Positions 33,240 to 43,234 are shown, numbered from the stretch's first letter. The stretch: DNA of 64,000 nt from Brevibacillus brevis (GCF_900637055.1 NZ_LR134338.1:6473501-6537500); one strand, 5' to 3'. The notes: generated by a model from the sequence alone, not told the origin. A program made the numbers and translations.

Positions 33240-33893
33240 ATGAGCAGTAGTTGGGATGTCATTGTCGATGCACTTCCTGTCTTGGCCCAAGGCTCTGTGG
33301 TCACGTTAAAAATAACGGTCATTTCTCTGTTTTTCGCCCTCTTAATCGGATTGCTTTTTGGTTTAATGAGCACGAGCCGCTCCAAAATACTCCGCGGCAT
33401 TGCAACCGCTTACGTTGACTTTCTCCGCGGCACACCGCTATTGGTTCAAATCTTCTTTATTTATTTTGGATTGCCGCCTGTCCTTGATATCAAAATTCCA
33501 GAGACAACCGCAGGTATTCTTGCACTCAGCCTCAATGCCGGAGCGTACCTGGCTGAAATTTTCCGCGGAGGGATTCTCTCCATCGATAAAGGGCAGATGG
33601 AAGCTGCTCGCTCCCTGGGACTCACGCACGGAAAAGCCATGCGCCTGGTTATCTTGCCCCAGGCTGTTCGCCGCATGATCCCTGCTTTCGTCAACCAATT
33701 CATCGTGACGCTAAAAGACACCTCTCTCTTAACCGTTATTGGTATCCGTGAACTGATGAACAGCGGTGAGATTATCATTTCTAGCAACTTCCGCTCATTC
33801 GAAATTTGGGCTGTAGTAGCGGTCTTCTATTTCCTGATGATTTACATCCTCAGCCTGCTATCCCGTTCCCTTGAGAGGAGGTTCGCGAAATGA
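33240..33893 (+). CDS. polar amino acid ABC transporter permease
   Basis: 217 residues, HisMQ family: EAA loop MEAARSLGLTHGKAMRLVILPQAVRRMIPAFVN at about 120-150 contacts the ATPase; about five membrane helices. It forms the channel as a homodimer (a single permease gene is present), as in GlnP-type systems. Its stop overlaps the ATPase start by 4 bases (ATGA). The start ATG at 33240 follows GGAGTTGTCCAA. Confidence 0.9.
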   Translation: MSSSWDVIVDALPVLAQGSVVTLKITVISLFFALLIGLLFGLMSTSRSKILRGIATAYVDFLRGTPLLVQIFFIYFGLPPVLDIKIPETTAGILALSLNAGAYLAEIFRGGILSIDKGQMEAARSLGLTHGKAMRLVILPQAVRRMIPAFVNQFIVTLKDTSLLTVIGIRELMNSGEIIISSNFRSFEIWAVVAVFYFLMIYILSLLSRSLERRFAK

Positions 33894-34612
33894 TTCATGT
33901 AGAGAATTTGAAAAAGAGCTTTGGCTCGTTGGAAGTCTTAAAAGACATCTCGACTACCGTTGAAGAGCGCGAAGTTGTCTGTGTCATTGGTCCCTCCGGC
34001 TCGGGAAAAAGTACGTTTCTGCGCTGTCTGAACCAGTTGGAAGAGGTGACATCCGGCAAAATCACCATCGAGGGCATGGAGGTTACCTCCCCCAAAGTGG
34101 ACATTAACAAGCTGAGAGAGCGTGTCGGCATGGTGTTTCAGCGGTTCAATCTCTTCCCGCATCTCACGGTTTTGGAAAATATCATGCTCGCACCCAAGCA
34201 CGTCAAAAATTCGGAGCGCCAGCAAAATGAACAAAAGGCGCTGCAACTCCTCAAAAAAGTAGACTTGGCGGACAAGCGAGACGTGTATCCAGATCGGCTG
34301 TCAGGCGGTCAACAGCAGCGCGTAGCCATTACCCGTGCGCTCGCCATGGACCCTCACATCATGCTGTTCGATGAACCTACCTCTGCACTCGACCCCGAAA
34401 TGGTCGGAGAGGTTCTTCAGGTGATGAAGGATTTGGCCAAAGAAGGAATGACGATGGTCGTGGTTACGCATGAGATGGGCTTCGCCCGTGAAGTAGCCGA
34501 TCGAGTAATTTTCATGGATGGCGGATACATCGTAGAAGAAGGCACGCCTGCCGAGATTTTTGACAATCCCCAGCATGAGAGAACCAAAGCATTTCTCAGT
34601 AAAGTGCTGTAG
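33890..34612 (+). CDS. glnQ: polar amino acid ABC transporter ATPase (GlnQ type)
   Basis: 240 residues. Walker A GPSGSGKSTFLR, Q loop MVFQRFNLFPHLTV, ABC signature LSGGQQQRVAITRALAMDP, Walker B IMLFDEPTSALDPE and the H loop VVTHEMGFAREVADRVIFMDGG are complete. Highest similarity in recognition is to GlnQ-type ATPases of glutamine/arginine uptake. It energises import from the cytoplasmic side. It is the last gene of the operon, before a strong terminator. Confidence 0.9.
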   Translation: MIHVENLKKSFGSLEVLKDISTTVEEREVVCVIGPSGSGKSTFLRCLNQLEEVTSGKITIEGMEVTSPKVDINKLRERVGMVFQRFNLFPHLTVLENIMLAPKHVKNSERQQNEQKALQLLKKVDLADKRDVYPDRLSGGQQQRVAITRALAMDPHIMLFDEPTSALDPEMVGEVLQVMKDLAKEGMTMVVVTHEMGFAREVADRVIFMDGGYIVEEGTPAEIFDNPQHERTKAFLSKVL

Positions 34613-34613
34613 A

Positions 34614-34664
34614 CAAGCAACGGGCATGATGCGATTTTTCATCCATCATGCCCGCTTGTTTTTT
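34614..34664 (+). terminator. terminator of the amino acid ABC operon
   Basis: CAAG-(C)-CGGGCATGATG pairs with CATCATGCCCG-CTTG; the outer and inner stems give about 15 bp, then TTTTTT. It also ends near the convergent glycoside hydrolase gene (34678). Confidence 0.88.
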
Positions 34665-34677
34665 CTATGAAACTCCC

Positions 34678-36369
34678 CTATACATACTCGTTCGCCAGCA
34701 TCAAAAACACGCTGGACGTCCAGGTAAAGGCCCGGTCCCTCAGTCCATCACCAGTCAGCGCATCGAAGTTTTCCGCCATGCCACTGCGCGCTGCCATTCG
34801 GCAAAAACGTCCGGCAATCTCCTGAGAAAACGCTATTTCGCCTGCTCGCCGCAATCCATCGACCAAGAGCATCGTCACTGGCGCCCAGATCGGGCCTAAC
34901 CAGTAGCCATCAGCGCGGTAGAAGGAACTGGTTGGACTCTCCGTAGCCAATCCATTCTCTGTCAAAAACCGCTCCTGCAAGTCAGCAATTAGCTTGGCCC
35001 GGATGTCCTGCGGCAGCTTTTCGCCTAGCACGAGAGGCATATAGCGAATCAAGCTGTCCCCTCGGGTAGGCTGATCACTTCCAGAGTGGGTTGCGAAGAA
35101 GTTTTCGCCATTCCAGTGCTTCTCCAGGAGCCGTTGCAGCGTCATTTCGGCCTTTTCCTTCCACTTCGCTGCCTCTTCGTAACGTCCCAGTCTCTTCGCC
35201 AAATCCGCCAGCACATCCATTTGCAAAATCAAATACGCAGGCAAATCCGGGCTTTCAATCGGTGCCCCATCGAGAAAAATCGTGCTGTTGTCCCAGCCGC
35301 AATCATAGCCGTGATTGTACTGTGGAATCCCGTCCTGATCATCATCGCGGTAGCGGAACCACCAATCGGTCCAGCGACAAAGCGGCTCGTACACCGCTTC
35401 CAGCATCTCGTTTGTAATCGCGTCGTTCCGATCCAGCATCCAGCGCAGCGTCCAGCCGTGAATCGGAGGCTTGCAGCAATTCCACAACGCATACCGATCA
35501 TTGATAAAATCGGGGAAGACACCACTCTCGTCCTGCCTGTCGATAAAAATCATGAGCTGATCCCACGCCAGCGGCAAGTTTGCTCGCGTCAGTGCCATCG
35601 CATTGAAGCAATGATCCCAGCTCCAGATATTCGTCATCCAGTTTTTGGACATGTACATGGCGGACCGTGGCAGATAGCCTTCTGGTCTCACCACACAAGA
35701 CCAGGTGATATACGCCGCGAGCTCTCGTGCTTCACTCAAGCCTTCGCGATGCTCCTCAGAGACAGAGAGTGTCCGTTCCAGCCACTCGTCGTACTCTTTT
35801 TTTACCTGCTCCCATCCATCGGCAAAAGCAGGATAGCTGCGCTCCTTCCACACCGTGTGGAACTCCTCCAGTACGCCTTCCAGCACACCCGTTTCCTCGT
35901 CGGGAAGAATGGTTACGCTCACTTTCTCTTCACGAGTTGCCTTCGTGGGATTCACCGTCAGCGCTCCAGCAAGTGGAGTCACTCGCAAGCGAATTTCCGT
36001 GGAAAAGTGATTGATTTCCCAGCATCCCGCTCCTACTTGAATCGCGTAGTCTACTGCCGTCGATTCCAGCACCAGTCGCAATCCAACGCCTTGACCACGT
36101 ATCTGCACCAGCTGCGGCTCGCTCATGCACAGCTTCACTTCGCCCTTATCCCCGCAAAGACGCAGCAAGGTTGGCGTAGCCTCCGTCTCAAATGGAATCG
36201 CCACACCATCGGCTACCATTTCTATTCGAAAAATCGCGCCATCGTGGTTGTCTCCTCCACGAATATTGCGCAAATACAGCCCTTCTGCTCGCTTGGTGTT
36301 ACCCAATCGCGAGAGTACGAGATACGACCCGTATCGGCTAAAAGGAACGATTCCTAAATCAAACTGCAT
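34678..36369 (-). CDS. glycoside hydrolase, GH63/GH37-like (alpha/alpha barrel)
   Basis: 563 residues from ATG 36369 (GAGGTGA 5 bases upstream). N-terminal beta domain, then an (alpha/alpha)6-like barrel with family-type segments: NWMTNIWSWDHCFNAMALTRANLPLAWDQLMIFIDRQDESGVFPDFIND, ETWTLRWMLDRNDAIT-like and HWNGENFFATHSGSDQPTRGDSLIRYMPLVLG. These are seen in trehalase, glucosidase and amylo-alpha-glucosidase-type proteins. It closes the galactoside cluster, overlaps the DUF624 gene by 11 bases and probably trims an oligosaccharide taken up by the ABC transporter. The linkage cut cannot be read from sequence. Confidence 0.75.
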   Translation of the reverse strand: MQFDLGIVPFSRYGSYLVLSRLGNTKRAEGLYLRNIRGGDNHDGAIFRIEMVADGVAIPFETEATPTLLRLCGDKGEVKLCMSEPQLVQIRGQGVGLRLVLESTAVDYAIQVGAGCWEINHFSTEIRLRVTPLAGALTVNPTKATREEKVSVTILPDEETGVLEGVLEEFHTVWKERSYPAFADGWEQVKKEYDEWLERTLSVSEEHREGLSEARELAAYITWSCVVRPEGYLPRSAMYMSKNWMTNIWSWDHCFNAMALTRANLPLAWDQLMIFIDRQDESGVFPDFINDRYALWNCCKPPIHGWTLRWMLDRNDAITNEMLEAVYEPLCRWTDWWFRYRDDDQDGIPQYNHGYDCGWDNSTIFLDGAPIESPDLPAYLILQMDVLADLAKRLGRYEEAAKWKEKAEMTLQRLLEKHWNGENFFATHSGSDQPTRGDSLIRYMPLVLGEKLPQDIRAKLIADLQERFLTENGLATESPTSSFYRADGYWLGPIWAPVTMLLVDGLRRAGEIAFSQEIAGRFCRMAARSGMAENFDALTGDGLRDRAFTWTSSVFLMLANEYV

Positions 36370-37015
36370 ATGTCTCACCTCGTGGTTGCTTGTTCGATCG
36401 TTTACGATCGCGCTTTTCCAGCAGACGACTCATTCTGGCGTTCATCCACCAGACAGGCAGACTCGCTCCCAACAAGATCGGCAAAACAGGAATCGCCAGC
36501 AAGAGAATCAAGAGAAGGAGCAAGCCTCCCATCGTGACGAGCGAATGCAATGGAAAGGCCGCAACCAGCCAAAACGATTGCTTGAGCGTCCTCTTTACGT
36601 CTGCATCCTCCCGAACAAGCAGGGAAAAAGCGTGGCAAGAGGTAGCCGCATGCAAGAATCCGATCCCCGCAAAAACGGCCGCAATCGAGAGCCCCCACAG
36701 GGAGCCCAAGCGAAGGAAAAACACCACATCGACCCACAGGATTGCCCCCGTTAGCACCTTCCCTGCCCCAAGCCATTGGCTCCTCCAGAAGTAGTGGCGA
36801 AAAGCATGCCAGAAGGCGGACGGAAGCCCACGGTCATTCCACTTGCCGCTAAGTACGTCGTGCAGAGCAGCTGTCGCCGGGAAGATCCCAAAGACGATGC
36901 CTCCCATGAGCGTGCACGCCACCCACATGAGATGCGCCGCCGCCATCCGCAGCAATCGCTCACCAAATTGATGAAATGACCATGCCCAGTCTTCCCATTT
37001 CGCCCGAATCCCCAC
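36359..37015 (-). CDS. DUF624 (YesL-type) membrane protein
   Basis: 218 residues from GTG 37015 (AAGGAGGGAG upstream). About five hydrophobic helices; FPATAALHDVLSGKWNDRGLPSAFWHAFRHYFWRSQW is the conserved DUF624 region. YesL-type proteins occur with carbohydrate ABC transporters of the YesMNOPQ type; function is not known, perhaps assembly or regulation of the transporter. The order here, after the two permeases, matches that arrangement. Confidence 0.75.
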   Translation of the reverse strand: MGIRAKWEDWAWSFHQFGERLLRMAAAHLMWVACTLMGGIVFGIFPATAALHDVLSGKWNDRGLPSAFWHAFRHYFWRSQWLGAGKVLTGAILWVDVVFFLRLGSLWGLSIAAVFAGIGFLHAATSCHAFSLLVREDADVKRTLKQSFWLVAAFPLHSLVTMGGLLLLLILLLAIPVLPILLGASLPVWWMNARMSRLLEKRDRKRSNKQPRGETYAV

Positions 37016-37028
37016 TGCGGCTCCCTCC

Positions 37029-37841
37029 TTACTTGATAGCAACGCCAGCTGAATTGTCTACGATATATCGTTGAGCGAGGAAAAAGAGGAGCAACGGCGG
37101 AAGCGAGATCAGGAACGTTACCGCCATCAGCCCGGTAGCCTCTACTTCATACATCCCTTTAAATTGCGCCAGTCCCAGCGTCAGCGTGTACTGACTTTGG
37201 TCATTCAAGAAAATGAGTGGACCCAAATAGTCGTTCCATGTGCCTAAGATGTTGAATACACTCACCAAAATCAGAGCAGGCATCATCAACGGCATAATAA
37301 TCCGGGCGTAAATCTGAAACGAACCCGCACCATCAATACGCGCCGCTTCATCCAGCTCACGCGGAATGGTCAAAATAAACTGTCGCATGAGGAAAATATA
37401 AAACGCTGACCCGAAGAACGAAGGAACAATCAACGGCTTGAGCGTGTTGATCCAGCCCAGGTAGTTGAACTCCATGTACAACGGGATCATCGTCACTTCC
37501 CACGGAATCATCATCGTAGCCAGAACGACCATGAACAGAAAGTCTCTTCCTTTAAACGTGAACCGGGCAAAGCCGTACGCAACCAGTGAAGACGATATCA
37601 ACTGACCAACCGTGGTCAGGATCGTCACCGTCAACGAGTTTTCCAAATACAGATGAAACGGCTGCGACATCCACGCATTCCCGAAGTTCTCCCAATGCAG
37701 CACATCCGGAATCCATTTGGGTGGGTACTGCAAAATCTCATCGTCCGACTTGAGCGCAGTAGAGATCATCCAGTAAAACGGTGCGAGAAACAGGAAAGAG
37801 AAAAAAATCAAGCTCGCATAAGCGATCGTTTTGCGTATCAA
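37029..37841 (-). CDS. carbohydrate ABC transporter permease (MalG type)
   Basis: 270 residues, six predicted helices; EAA loop IPRELDEAARIDGAGSFQIYARIIMPLMMPALILVSVFNILGTWNDYLGPLIFL at the cytoplasmic side. Second inner-membrane subunit of a sugar importer. It overlaps the first permease by 4 bases. No ATPase gene is in the cluster, so a shared MsmK-type ATPase encoded elsewhere must power it. Confidence 0.9.
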   Translation of the reverse strand: MIRKTIAYASLIFFSFLFLAPFYWMISTALKSDDEILQYPPKWIPDVLHWENFGNAWMSQPFHLYLENSLTVTILTTVGQLISSSLVAYGFARFTFKGRDFLFMVVLATMMIPWEVTMIPLYMEFNYLGWINTLKPLIVPSFFGSAFYIFLMRQFILTIPRELDEAARIDGAGSFQIYARIIMPLMMPALILVSVFNILGTWNDYLGPLIFLNDQSQYTLTLGLAQFKGMYEVEATGLMAVTFLISLPPLLLFFLAQRYIVDNSAGVAIK

Positions 37842-38797
37842 GCTTCTTCCCCTCCCCTGCGGTTGTCACCCTCGTAGTACACCCATTTGCCGGATGTTTT
37901 AAATACGAGGAAGGTCAATACCAAAATGATCACAAACATAAACCAGGAGTTCGCCGAAGCATAACCCATCTTGAAGTATTTGAAGGCGTTGTCATACGCG
38001 TACATGGCATAGAAATACGTAGACTGCAACGGTCCGCCTCCTGTGAGCAAGAGCGCTAGACTCAGCTGCTGGAACGCACTAATGATCGTCATAATCAGGT
38101 TGAACAAAATCGTTGGGCTCACCATTGGCAGTGTTATGCGGAAAAACTTTTGCACCGCCCCCGCCCCATCAATCGAAGCCGCCTCATACAAGCTCTCCGG
38201 GATGCTTTTGAGCCCCGCCAGGAAAATCAATACCATGGAGCCTTGCCCCCACAGACTGGCGATTACCATGGCAACGAGCGCCCACGACGTATCGTTTAGC
38301 CAATCTGGACCTGTAATCCCAACCAGACTGAGCAAATAGTTGAAAATGCCGTATTCCCCGTCGTACACCCACGCCCAAATCATCGCCAGCGCCACACCGG
38401 AAATCACGCTCGGCAAGTAAAATACTGTGCGGAAAAACCCGCTGCCTTTTACCTTCTGATTCAGCATCATGGCCAAAAACAACGCGATAAACAAATTCAA
38501 CGGGACAAACAACAGCGCGAATTTAATCGTGACCCAGAGCGATTGCCAAAACAATGGATCGTCCGTAAACATATTGACGTAATTGTCCAAGCCGACAAAC
38601 GTAACCTCACCAACGACAGGCCAATCAAAAAAGCTCATGACGAGCGAAAACAACATCGGTCCCAGCGTAAAAGCGAGAAAGCCGAGAATCCAAGGCAAGA
38701 TAAAAAGATAGGGCGTAAGAAACGCCCTTCCCCTGAGTTTTTTCGGTTGAACGGTCATGGCAGGCTGTTTGTGTGTCACGACACTCTCTGTATTCAA
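37838..38797 (-). CDS. carbohydrate ABC transporter permease (MalF type)
   Basis: 319 residues from TTG 38797, with AAGGGG about 9 bases upstream; an internal ATG 39 bases later has no ribosome site. Six helices and the EAA loop LKSIPESLYEAASIDGAGAVQKFFRITLPMVSPTILFNLIMTIISAFQ are present. It pairs with the MalG-type permease to import an oligosaccharide bound by the SBP at 38816. Confidence 0.88.
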   Translation of the reverse strand: MNTESVVTHKQPAMTVQPKKLRGRAFLTPYLFILPWILGFLAFTLGPMLFSLVMSFFDWPVVGEVTFVGLDNYVNMFTDDPLFWQSLWVTIKFALLFVPLNLFIALFLAMMLNQKVKGSGFFRTVFYLPSVISGVALAMIWAWVYDGEYGIFNYLLSLVGITGPDWLNDTSWALVAMVIASLWGQGSMVLIFLAGLKSIPESLYEAASIDGAGAVQKFFRITLPMVSPTILFNLIMTIISAFQQLSLALLLTGGGPLQSTYFYAMYAYDNAFKYFKMGYASANSWFMFVIILVLTFLVFKTSGKWVYYEGDNRRGGEEA

Positions 38798-38815
38798 TTC
38801 CCTGACCCCTTCCCG

Positions 38816-40117
38816 TTATTTTTGTAGAAACTTCTGGGAGTCTTTGACTGCCTTATTCAGTAATTCCTCGGCATTTTGTCCCATCATGATCGCATTGACC
38901 GCTGCGGAAAGGTTCCGGTTGATTTCGTTCCAGTGTGGATTCAACAGGAATGCTGGCGTGTCAGTAGATTGCTCCAATGTCTTATAGAACGGCGCGTAGA
39001 GCGGGTCCTGATCGAGCTTCTTCTCTTGTACGACACTAATACGTACAGGCAAGTCAGATGTACGCATCTTGATCGCATCACTGGAAACGAAGAACTTCAA
39101 AAACTCCCAAGCCAGTTCTTTATTTTTGGAATCCTTGGCGATCGATACAGAGGAGGTTGCAATGACACCCTTACCAGGCTTGCCAGGGAATTGCGGCATC
39201 ACGACCGTACCAAAATCGACATTCGCCTTCTTGTACGACTCGAGCGACCATACGCCGTTGTCATACATCGCGAGCTTGCCCGCTTTGAACAAGTCGTTTC
39301 CGCTCTGCTGGTTTTTGCCACCGACGAGCAAAGCGCTCTTGTCTTTCGTCAAATCACTGAAAATTTGCAGGGCTTCTGCTGTTTCCTTGCTATTCATGTA
39401 GCCTTCGATGGTTTTTCCGTCTGGACTGATGAAGCTGCTGCCGTTGCTCCACACGAACTGCTGCAAATCGTACGTATCCGGCTCCGAACGAACAGCGAAT
39501 CCGTACTGCTTCTTGTCGCGAACAGTCAGCTGTTTGGCTGCTGATTTGAAATCATCCCACGTCCAGTCGTCTGTCGGAAGTGGTACATTTGCTTCGTTAA
39601 ACAGCTTTTTGTTGTAGAATACGACCCGCGTCGAGAAGCCCGCTGGGAGACCGAACAATTTTCCATCGAATCGATTATAGTTTAAGAGGCCCTGGTAAAA
39701 GTCGTCGATTGCCACGGATGGGTCCTTCTTTACGTACTCATCCAATGGCTCGAGCGAGGCGTTGTACGTTGGGAAATCCCACATGTACATGACATCCGGC
39801 GGGTTTTTCGCTCCGAATGCCGCTACCAGCTTCTGATCAAAACCATCTGCATATGCCTCGACTTGTACCTTCACACCCGGATTTTTCTGTTCGAATTGTT
39901 TCGCGATATCTTGTTGGATCTTCAGCATTTGGTCCGTATCCCATGTCGCGAAACGCAATGTAACCGTTTCCTTTTTATCAGACGATGCTGGCGTTGTCGC
40001 ACCTGTGTTACTAGACGTGCCGTCTGTTCCTGCTGGCTGGGCTTGTGAACAACCGGCTCCGACGGCCAAAAGAAGTGCCATGCCAGCTGCCATCCATTTT
40101 GACGCAACCTTTTTCAT
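38816..40117 (-). CDS. sugar ABC transporter binding lipoprotein
   Basis: 433 residues. Lipoprotein signal ends AVGAGCSQ (lipobox GAGC). Family 1 solute-binding fold typical of oligosaccharide carriers: LRFATWDTDQMLKIQQDIAKQFEQKNPGVKVQVEAY, KLFGLPAGFSTRVVFYNKKLFNEA and LAWEFLKFFVSSDAIKM. It delivers sugar to the two permeases downstream. GGGGGGAGCACAG precedes ATG. The gap of 118 bp to the response-regulator gene upstream could hold its own promoter, controlled by the YesMN-like pair. Confidence 0.88.
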   Translation of the reverse strand: MKKVASKWMAAGMALLLAVGAGCSQAQPAGTDGTSSNTGATTPASSDKKETVTLRFATWDTDQMLKIQQDIAKQFEQKNPGVKVQVEAYADGFDQKLVAAFGAKNPPDVMYMWDFPTYNASLEPLDEYVKKDPSVAIDDFYQGLLNYNRFDGKLFGLPAGFSTRVVFYNKKLFNEANVPLPTDDWTWDDFKSAAKQLTVRDKKQYGFAVRSEPDTYDLQQFVWSNGSSFISPDGKTIEGYMNSKETAEALQIFSDLTKDKSALLVGGKNQQSGNDLFKAGKLAMYDNGVWSLESYKKANVDFGTVVMPQFPGKPGKGVIATSSVSIAKDSKNKELAWEFLKFFVSSDAIKMRTSDLPVRISVVQEKKLDQDPLYAPFYKTLEQSTDTPAFLLNPHWNEINRNLSAAVNAIMMGQNAEELLNKAVKDSQKFLQK

Positions 40118-40235
40118 CTGTGCTCCCCCCTAGATTTACCCCTCATTTTTCTTTATTTTAATGAAGGAAAAAAAACGGTGAAACCGCCAACTGTTCGCAA
40201 TAGTGTGTGAATTTGTTTCCTTTTTATCGCTTTGT

Positions 40236-41432
40236 TTAGGTTTGCGCGGTGGAGTGGACGATTGTTCGACTGGACTCCTCCTTTTGTTTGAAACGATAGT
40301 GGCTCGGGGTCATCCCTGTACATTTTTTAAACCATTTGCTGAAGTATTTCGCGTCAGGAAGACCGACTCGCTCAGCTACCTCCTGAATGGACAGAGCTGT
40401 TTCATCCAGCATCGCTCGGGCCATTTTTACCCGGCGTTTATCAAGAAACTCTCCGAAGCTCTCGCCCACTCCCTTTTTAAACATCACGCTAAAATGACTG
40501 CGGCTTAGTCCCACCTGTGAAGCTACCTCACTGACTGTCAATGGCGTATCCAGACGATCGAGCGCATAATGAACGGCCTGCTTGATCGGTTCCTGCCACG
40601 GGTCTTGAATGACGCCGTACTTGCGCGCCCGCTCCGTGCGCTGGTAAAGCATCCGTACCGTCTGAATCCACGCTTCGAGTCCAGCAAACGGGCTTGCTGT
40701 CTCCCAGCTCGTCACCTTTCCAGCCAGCTTCCATTCCACGAGCAAGGATTCTACCTGCCTGCCAGTACCTGCGGGCGTCAGCAAAAAACGGATATCGCCA
40801 CATGCGATCCACTCCCATTGGCTGTCCAGCTCCCGTGTAATCCATGCGCGCTCCTGCTCCTCGCCATTTACACTGCTGCCCATCCCTTCCAAGAGCCATA
40901 CACGCATGGAATCGTTCATCCACGACCAGTGTGATTGCAGGAGGGAGGACAAGCTTTGCTCGAAATCCCGGCTCAAGCCAGTCAACCACGAACCGAATTC
41001 CCTCTTCCATTCATCAGGGCGTTCACGAATTTTTTCAGGTCGCGCACTCTCGCCTGCCAGCTCAGTCCGCAGCTTTTCCAACAACGTACCCCATTCCTCA
41101 TCCTGGAACTCGGTCTTCAACAAATATCCGGATACCCCGAGAGAGATTCCCTGCTGAGCAAAAGAAAAATCGCGGTGACAGCTGAGCAGGAGCACCTTTG
41201 TTTGTGGAGCCTGCTCCTTCACCCGCCTGCACAGCTCCAGTCCATCCATTTCCGGCATGACGATGTCCGTAATCACCAGCTCGGGCTGTACTTGCAGGAA
41301 AGCCTCCCAGCCTTTCCGACCATTCGGTGCATCCGCTACCACTTCCATCCCGTAGCGACTCCATGGCACCATTGCCTTCAGTCCTCTTCGCACCAGCACT
41401 TCGTCATCCACAATCATTACCTTGATGCTCAT
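40236..41432 (-). CDS. YesN-type response regulator with AraC DNA-binding domain
   Basis: 398 residues. Receiver domain (VMIVDDEVLVRRGLKAMV, phosphoacceptor Asp in LVITDIVMPEMDGLEL, about 55), a middle helical part, and a C-terminal AraC pair of helix-turn-helices (PLTVSEVASQVGLSRSHFSVMFKKGVGESFGEFLDKRRVKMA, TALSIQEVAERVGLPDAKYFSKWFKKCTGMTPSHYR). It overlaps the kinase gene by 29 bases and sits just upstream of the binding protein, so it likely activates the transporter genes upon sensing sugar. Confidence 0.9.
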   Translation of the reverse strand: MSIKVMIVDDEVLVRRGLKAMVPWSRYGMEVVADAPNGRKGWEAFLQVQPELVITDIVMPEMDGLELCRRVKEQAPQTKVLLLSCHRDFSFAQQGISLGVSGYLLKTEFQDEEWGTLLEKLRTELAGESARPEKIRERPDEWKREFGSWLTGLSRDFEQSLSSLLQSHWSWMNDSMRVWLLEGMGSSVNGEEQERAWITRELDSQWEWIACGDIRFLLTPAGTGRQVESLLVEWKLAGKVTSWETASPFAGLEAWIQTVRMLYQRTERARKYGVIQDPWQEPIKQAVHYALDRLDTPLTVSEVASQVGLSRSHFSVMFKKGVGESFGEFLDKRRVKMARAMLDETALSIQEVAERVGLPDAKYFSKWFKKCTGMTPSHYRFKQKEESSRTIVHSTAQT

Positions 41433-43140
41433 CAGGAATTTCCTCCCTTTTCGGCCATGTGATTTGAATTGTGGTTCCTTCTCCTCTGACAGATGAAATC
41501 TTCATGCCGTGCTCCATACGGAAATGAAGCTTGAACTTCTGATCGACGTTGTACACGCCAAGTCCTCGTTTGCTGGAACGCTCCAGATCAGGATCGAGAA
41601 GTCTGGCCAATCGCTCCGGCACAATTCCTGCGCCGTCATCTTGCAACAGCAGCGTCACAAGCCCTTCTTTTTCACTGACACTGATCCGAATCGTTCCGTG
41701 CCCGTCTTCGAATGCGTGGAAGAAGATATTTTCCAAAAGCGGCTGAAGTGTCATTCGCGGGATCAAATAGCGACGGTAAGCCTCTACTCCGGTCTGTTCG
41801 AATTGAAAAACAGGACCGTAGCGCAGCTCTTGGATTTGCAGAAAATGCTCGACGGTTTGTAGTTCCTTTTCCAACGGGACGAGCTCCTGCGTGATGTCGA
41901 GGTTGCCCTCCAGCACTTTGATGAGATGATAGAGCATATTGCCGATTTCATTGGCACCAGATAATCTTGCTTTCCATTGGATGGAATTGAGTGTATTGAA
42001 TAATAGATGCGGGTTGATCTGGTAGTGAACGGCCCGCAGCTCTGCTTCCTTTTTTAACTGCTCGGTTCGACTCACCTCGGCGATTAGCGTCTGAATCCGC
42101 CTCACCATCTGGTTGAAGCTCACCCCTAACCGCCCCAGCTCGTCTTCTGTGTCTACCTCTGCCCGCGTCTGCAGCTCGCCTGTTCCGACCAAACGCATCG
42201 TTTCTTGAAGTCGTTTGATTTTGCCTGTAATTCGTCTGGAAAATAAATACGCCAAAAGGAGTGCCAGCACTGCCGAAAGAATCAGCGCTGCGATAAAGAA
42301 GGATTGCATCACTTCCGCAGAGCGGTTCATTTGCTCGTACGGCAAACGCACTTGAATCACCCAGTTGTTGGACTCCAGCGGCTTGTTCCAAACGACATCG
42401 CTCTCTTGCTGGACAAATGTACCCGCCGTCTGGTAAATCAGCTCGCCATTTTTGGCTGTAATCGTCACGTACGCACTCATGTCCTTTTCCAGCTGTTCAA
42501 ACAACTGAAACAGCTTGCCTGCCTTCATTTCGATCAATATCCGACTATCTTTCAACACACCATAACCGCTGAGAACGGGAACGACCAGACCAAGCACCTT
42601 CTCCTGATTCCGCAGCTCCGCCTCATCCTGAAAACCGACGTAATGCCGCGGTGTGTAAAACCCAATCCATTGCTCCTCATCCAGCTTGGCGGGCAGTCCC
42701 TTCCACCACCATTCCCGCATCAGATCCTGTCCATTGATCACATTTTCTCCGAAAAAGTAACCGGAGGGCGTCACGATAAAAATGCCTTTTGTATCAAGGT
42801 TGCGGTGCGCCCCCAGGTATCGCTCGAAGTTTTTTTGTTCCAGGAAGCCTGTGTACGTCTTCGGCTGTTCCTCCCGCATGACGACCAACGTCGGGTCTGA
42901 CACGTACGTATTGATGTCATAGGCCATGTATCGCATTTGACTCAGGTAGTTGTCGATCTGGATTTGCAGCTGGGTAGCGATATACTCGCCTGACTTGCTA
43001 AATTGCTCGCGAACGACCATCGACGATTTCCAATACGCCATACTCCCTAGAGTAATCAGCGGAATAATGGCTGCAATCAGCATAAAAGCGAGCAGCTTGA
43101 CATGAATGCTTCTGCGCGGAAAGAGCGACCATGACTTCAT
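41404..43140 (-). CDS. YesM-type sensor histidine kinase
   Basis: 578 residues from ATG 43140. N-terminal membrane helix, a large extracellular dCache-like sensor (about 40-285), a second helix (SFFIAALILSAVLALLLAYLF), HAMP, then LytS/His_kinase region with phosphoacceptor His in VHYQINPHLLFNTLNSIQW and an ATP-binding domain with GLGVYNV. The H box type (HxxxNPHFLFNTLNSI-like) is diagnostic of YesM. It senses an extracellular oligosaccharide and signals to the adjacent YesN-type regulator. It lies 94 bp downstream of lacZ on the same strand. Confidence 0.9.
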   Translation of the reverse strand: MKSWSLFPRRSIHVKLLAFMLIAAIIPLITLGSMAYWKSSMVVREQFSKSGEYIATQLQIQIDNYLSQMRYMAYDINTYVSDPTLVVMREEQPKTYTGFLEQKNFERYLGAHRNLDTKGIFIVTPSGYFFGENVINGQDLMREWWWKGLPAKLDEEQWIGFYTPRHYVGFQDEAELRNQEKVLGLVVPVLSGYGVLKDSRILIEMKAGKLFQLFEQLEKDMSAYVTITAKNGELIYQTAGTFVQQESDVVWNKPLESNNWVIQVRLPYEQMNRSAEVMQSFFIAALILSAVLALLLAYLFSRRITGKIKRLQETMRLVGTGELQTRAEVDTEDELGRLGVSFNQMVRRIQTLIAEVSRTEQLKKEAELRAVHYQINPHLLFNTLNSIQWKARLSGANEIGNMLYHLIKVLEGNLDITQELVPLEKELQTVEHFLQIQELRYGPVFQFEQTGVEAYRRYLIPRMTLQPLLENIFFHAFEDGHGTIRISVSEKEGLVTLLLQDDGAGIVPERLARLLDPDLERSSKRGLGVYNVDQKFKLHFRMEHGMKISSVRGEGTTIQITWPKREEIPDEHQGNDCG

Positions 43141-43234
43141 GTGACAGGACCACCACCGAATTTTGATTAGTTGCACTATTCATTCTTCAACTAAATTGTA
43201 CAACGTTTCGGCGATGCCTTCGAGAACAACATCG

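Noticed and set aside
35086..36357. Plus-strand frame of 423 codons opposite the glycoside hydrolase
   Set aside because: No ribosome site or family motif, and rich in His/Pro/Gln; the minus-strand gene in the same place has clear motifs.
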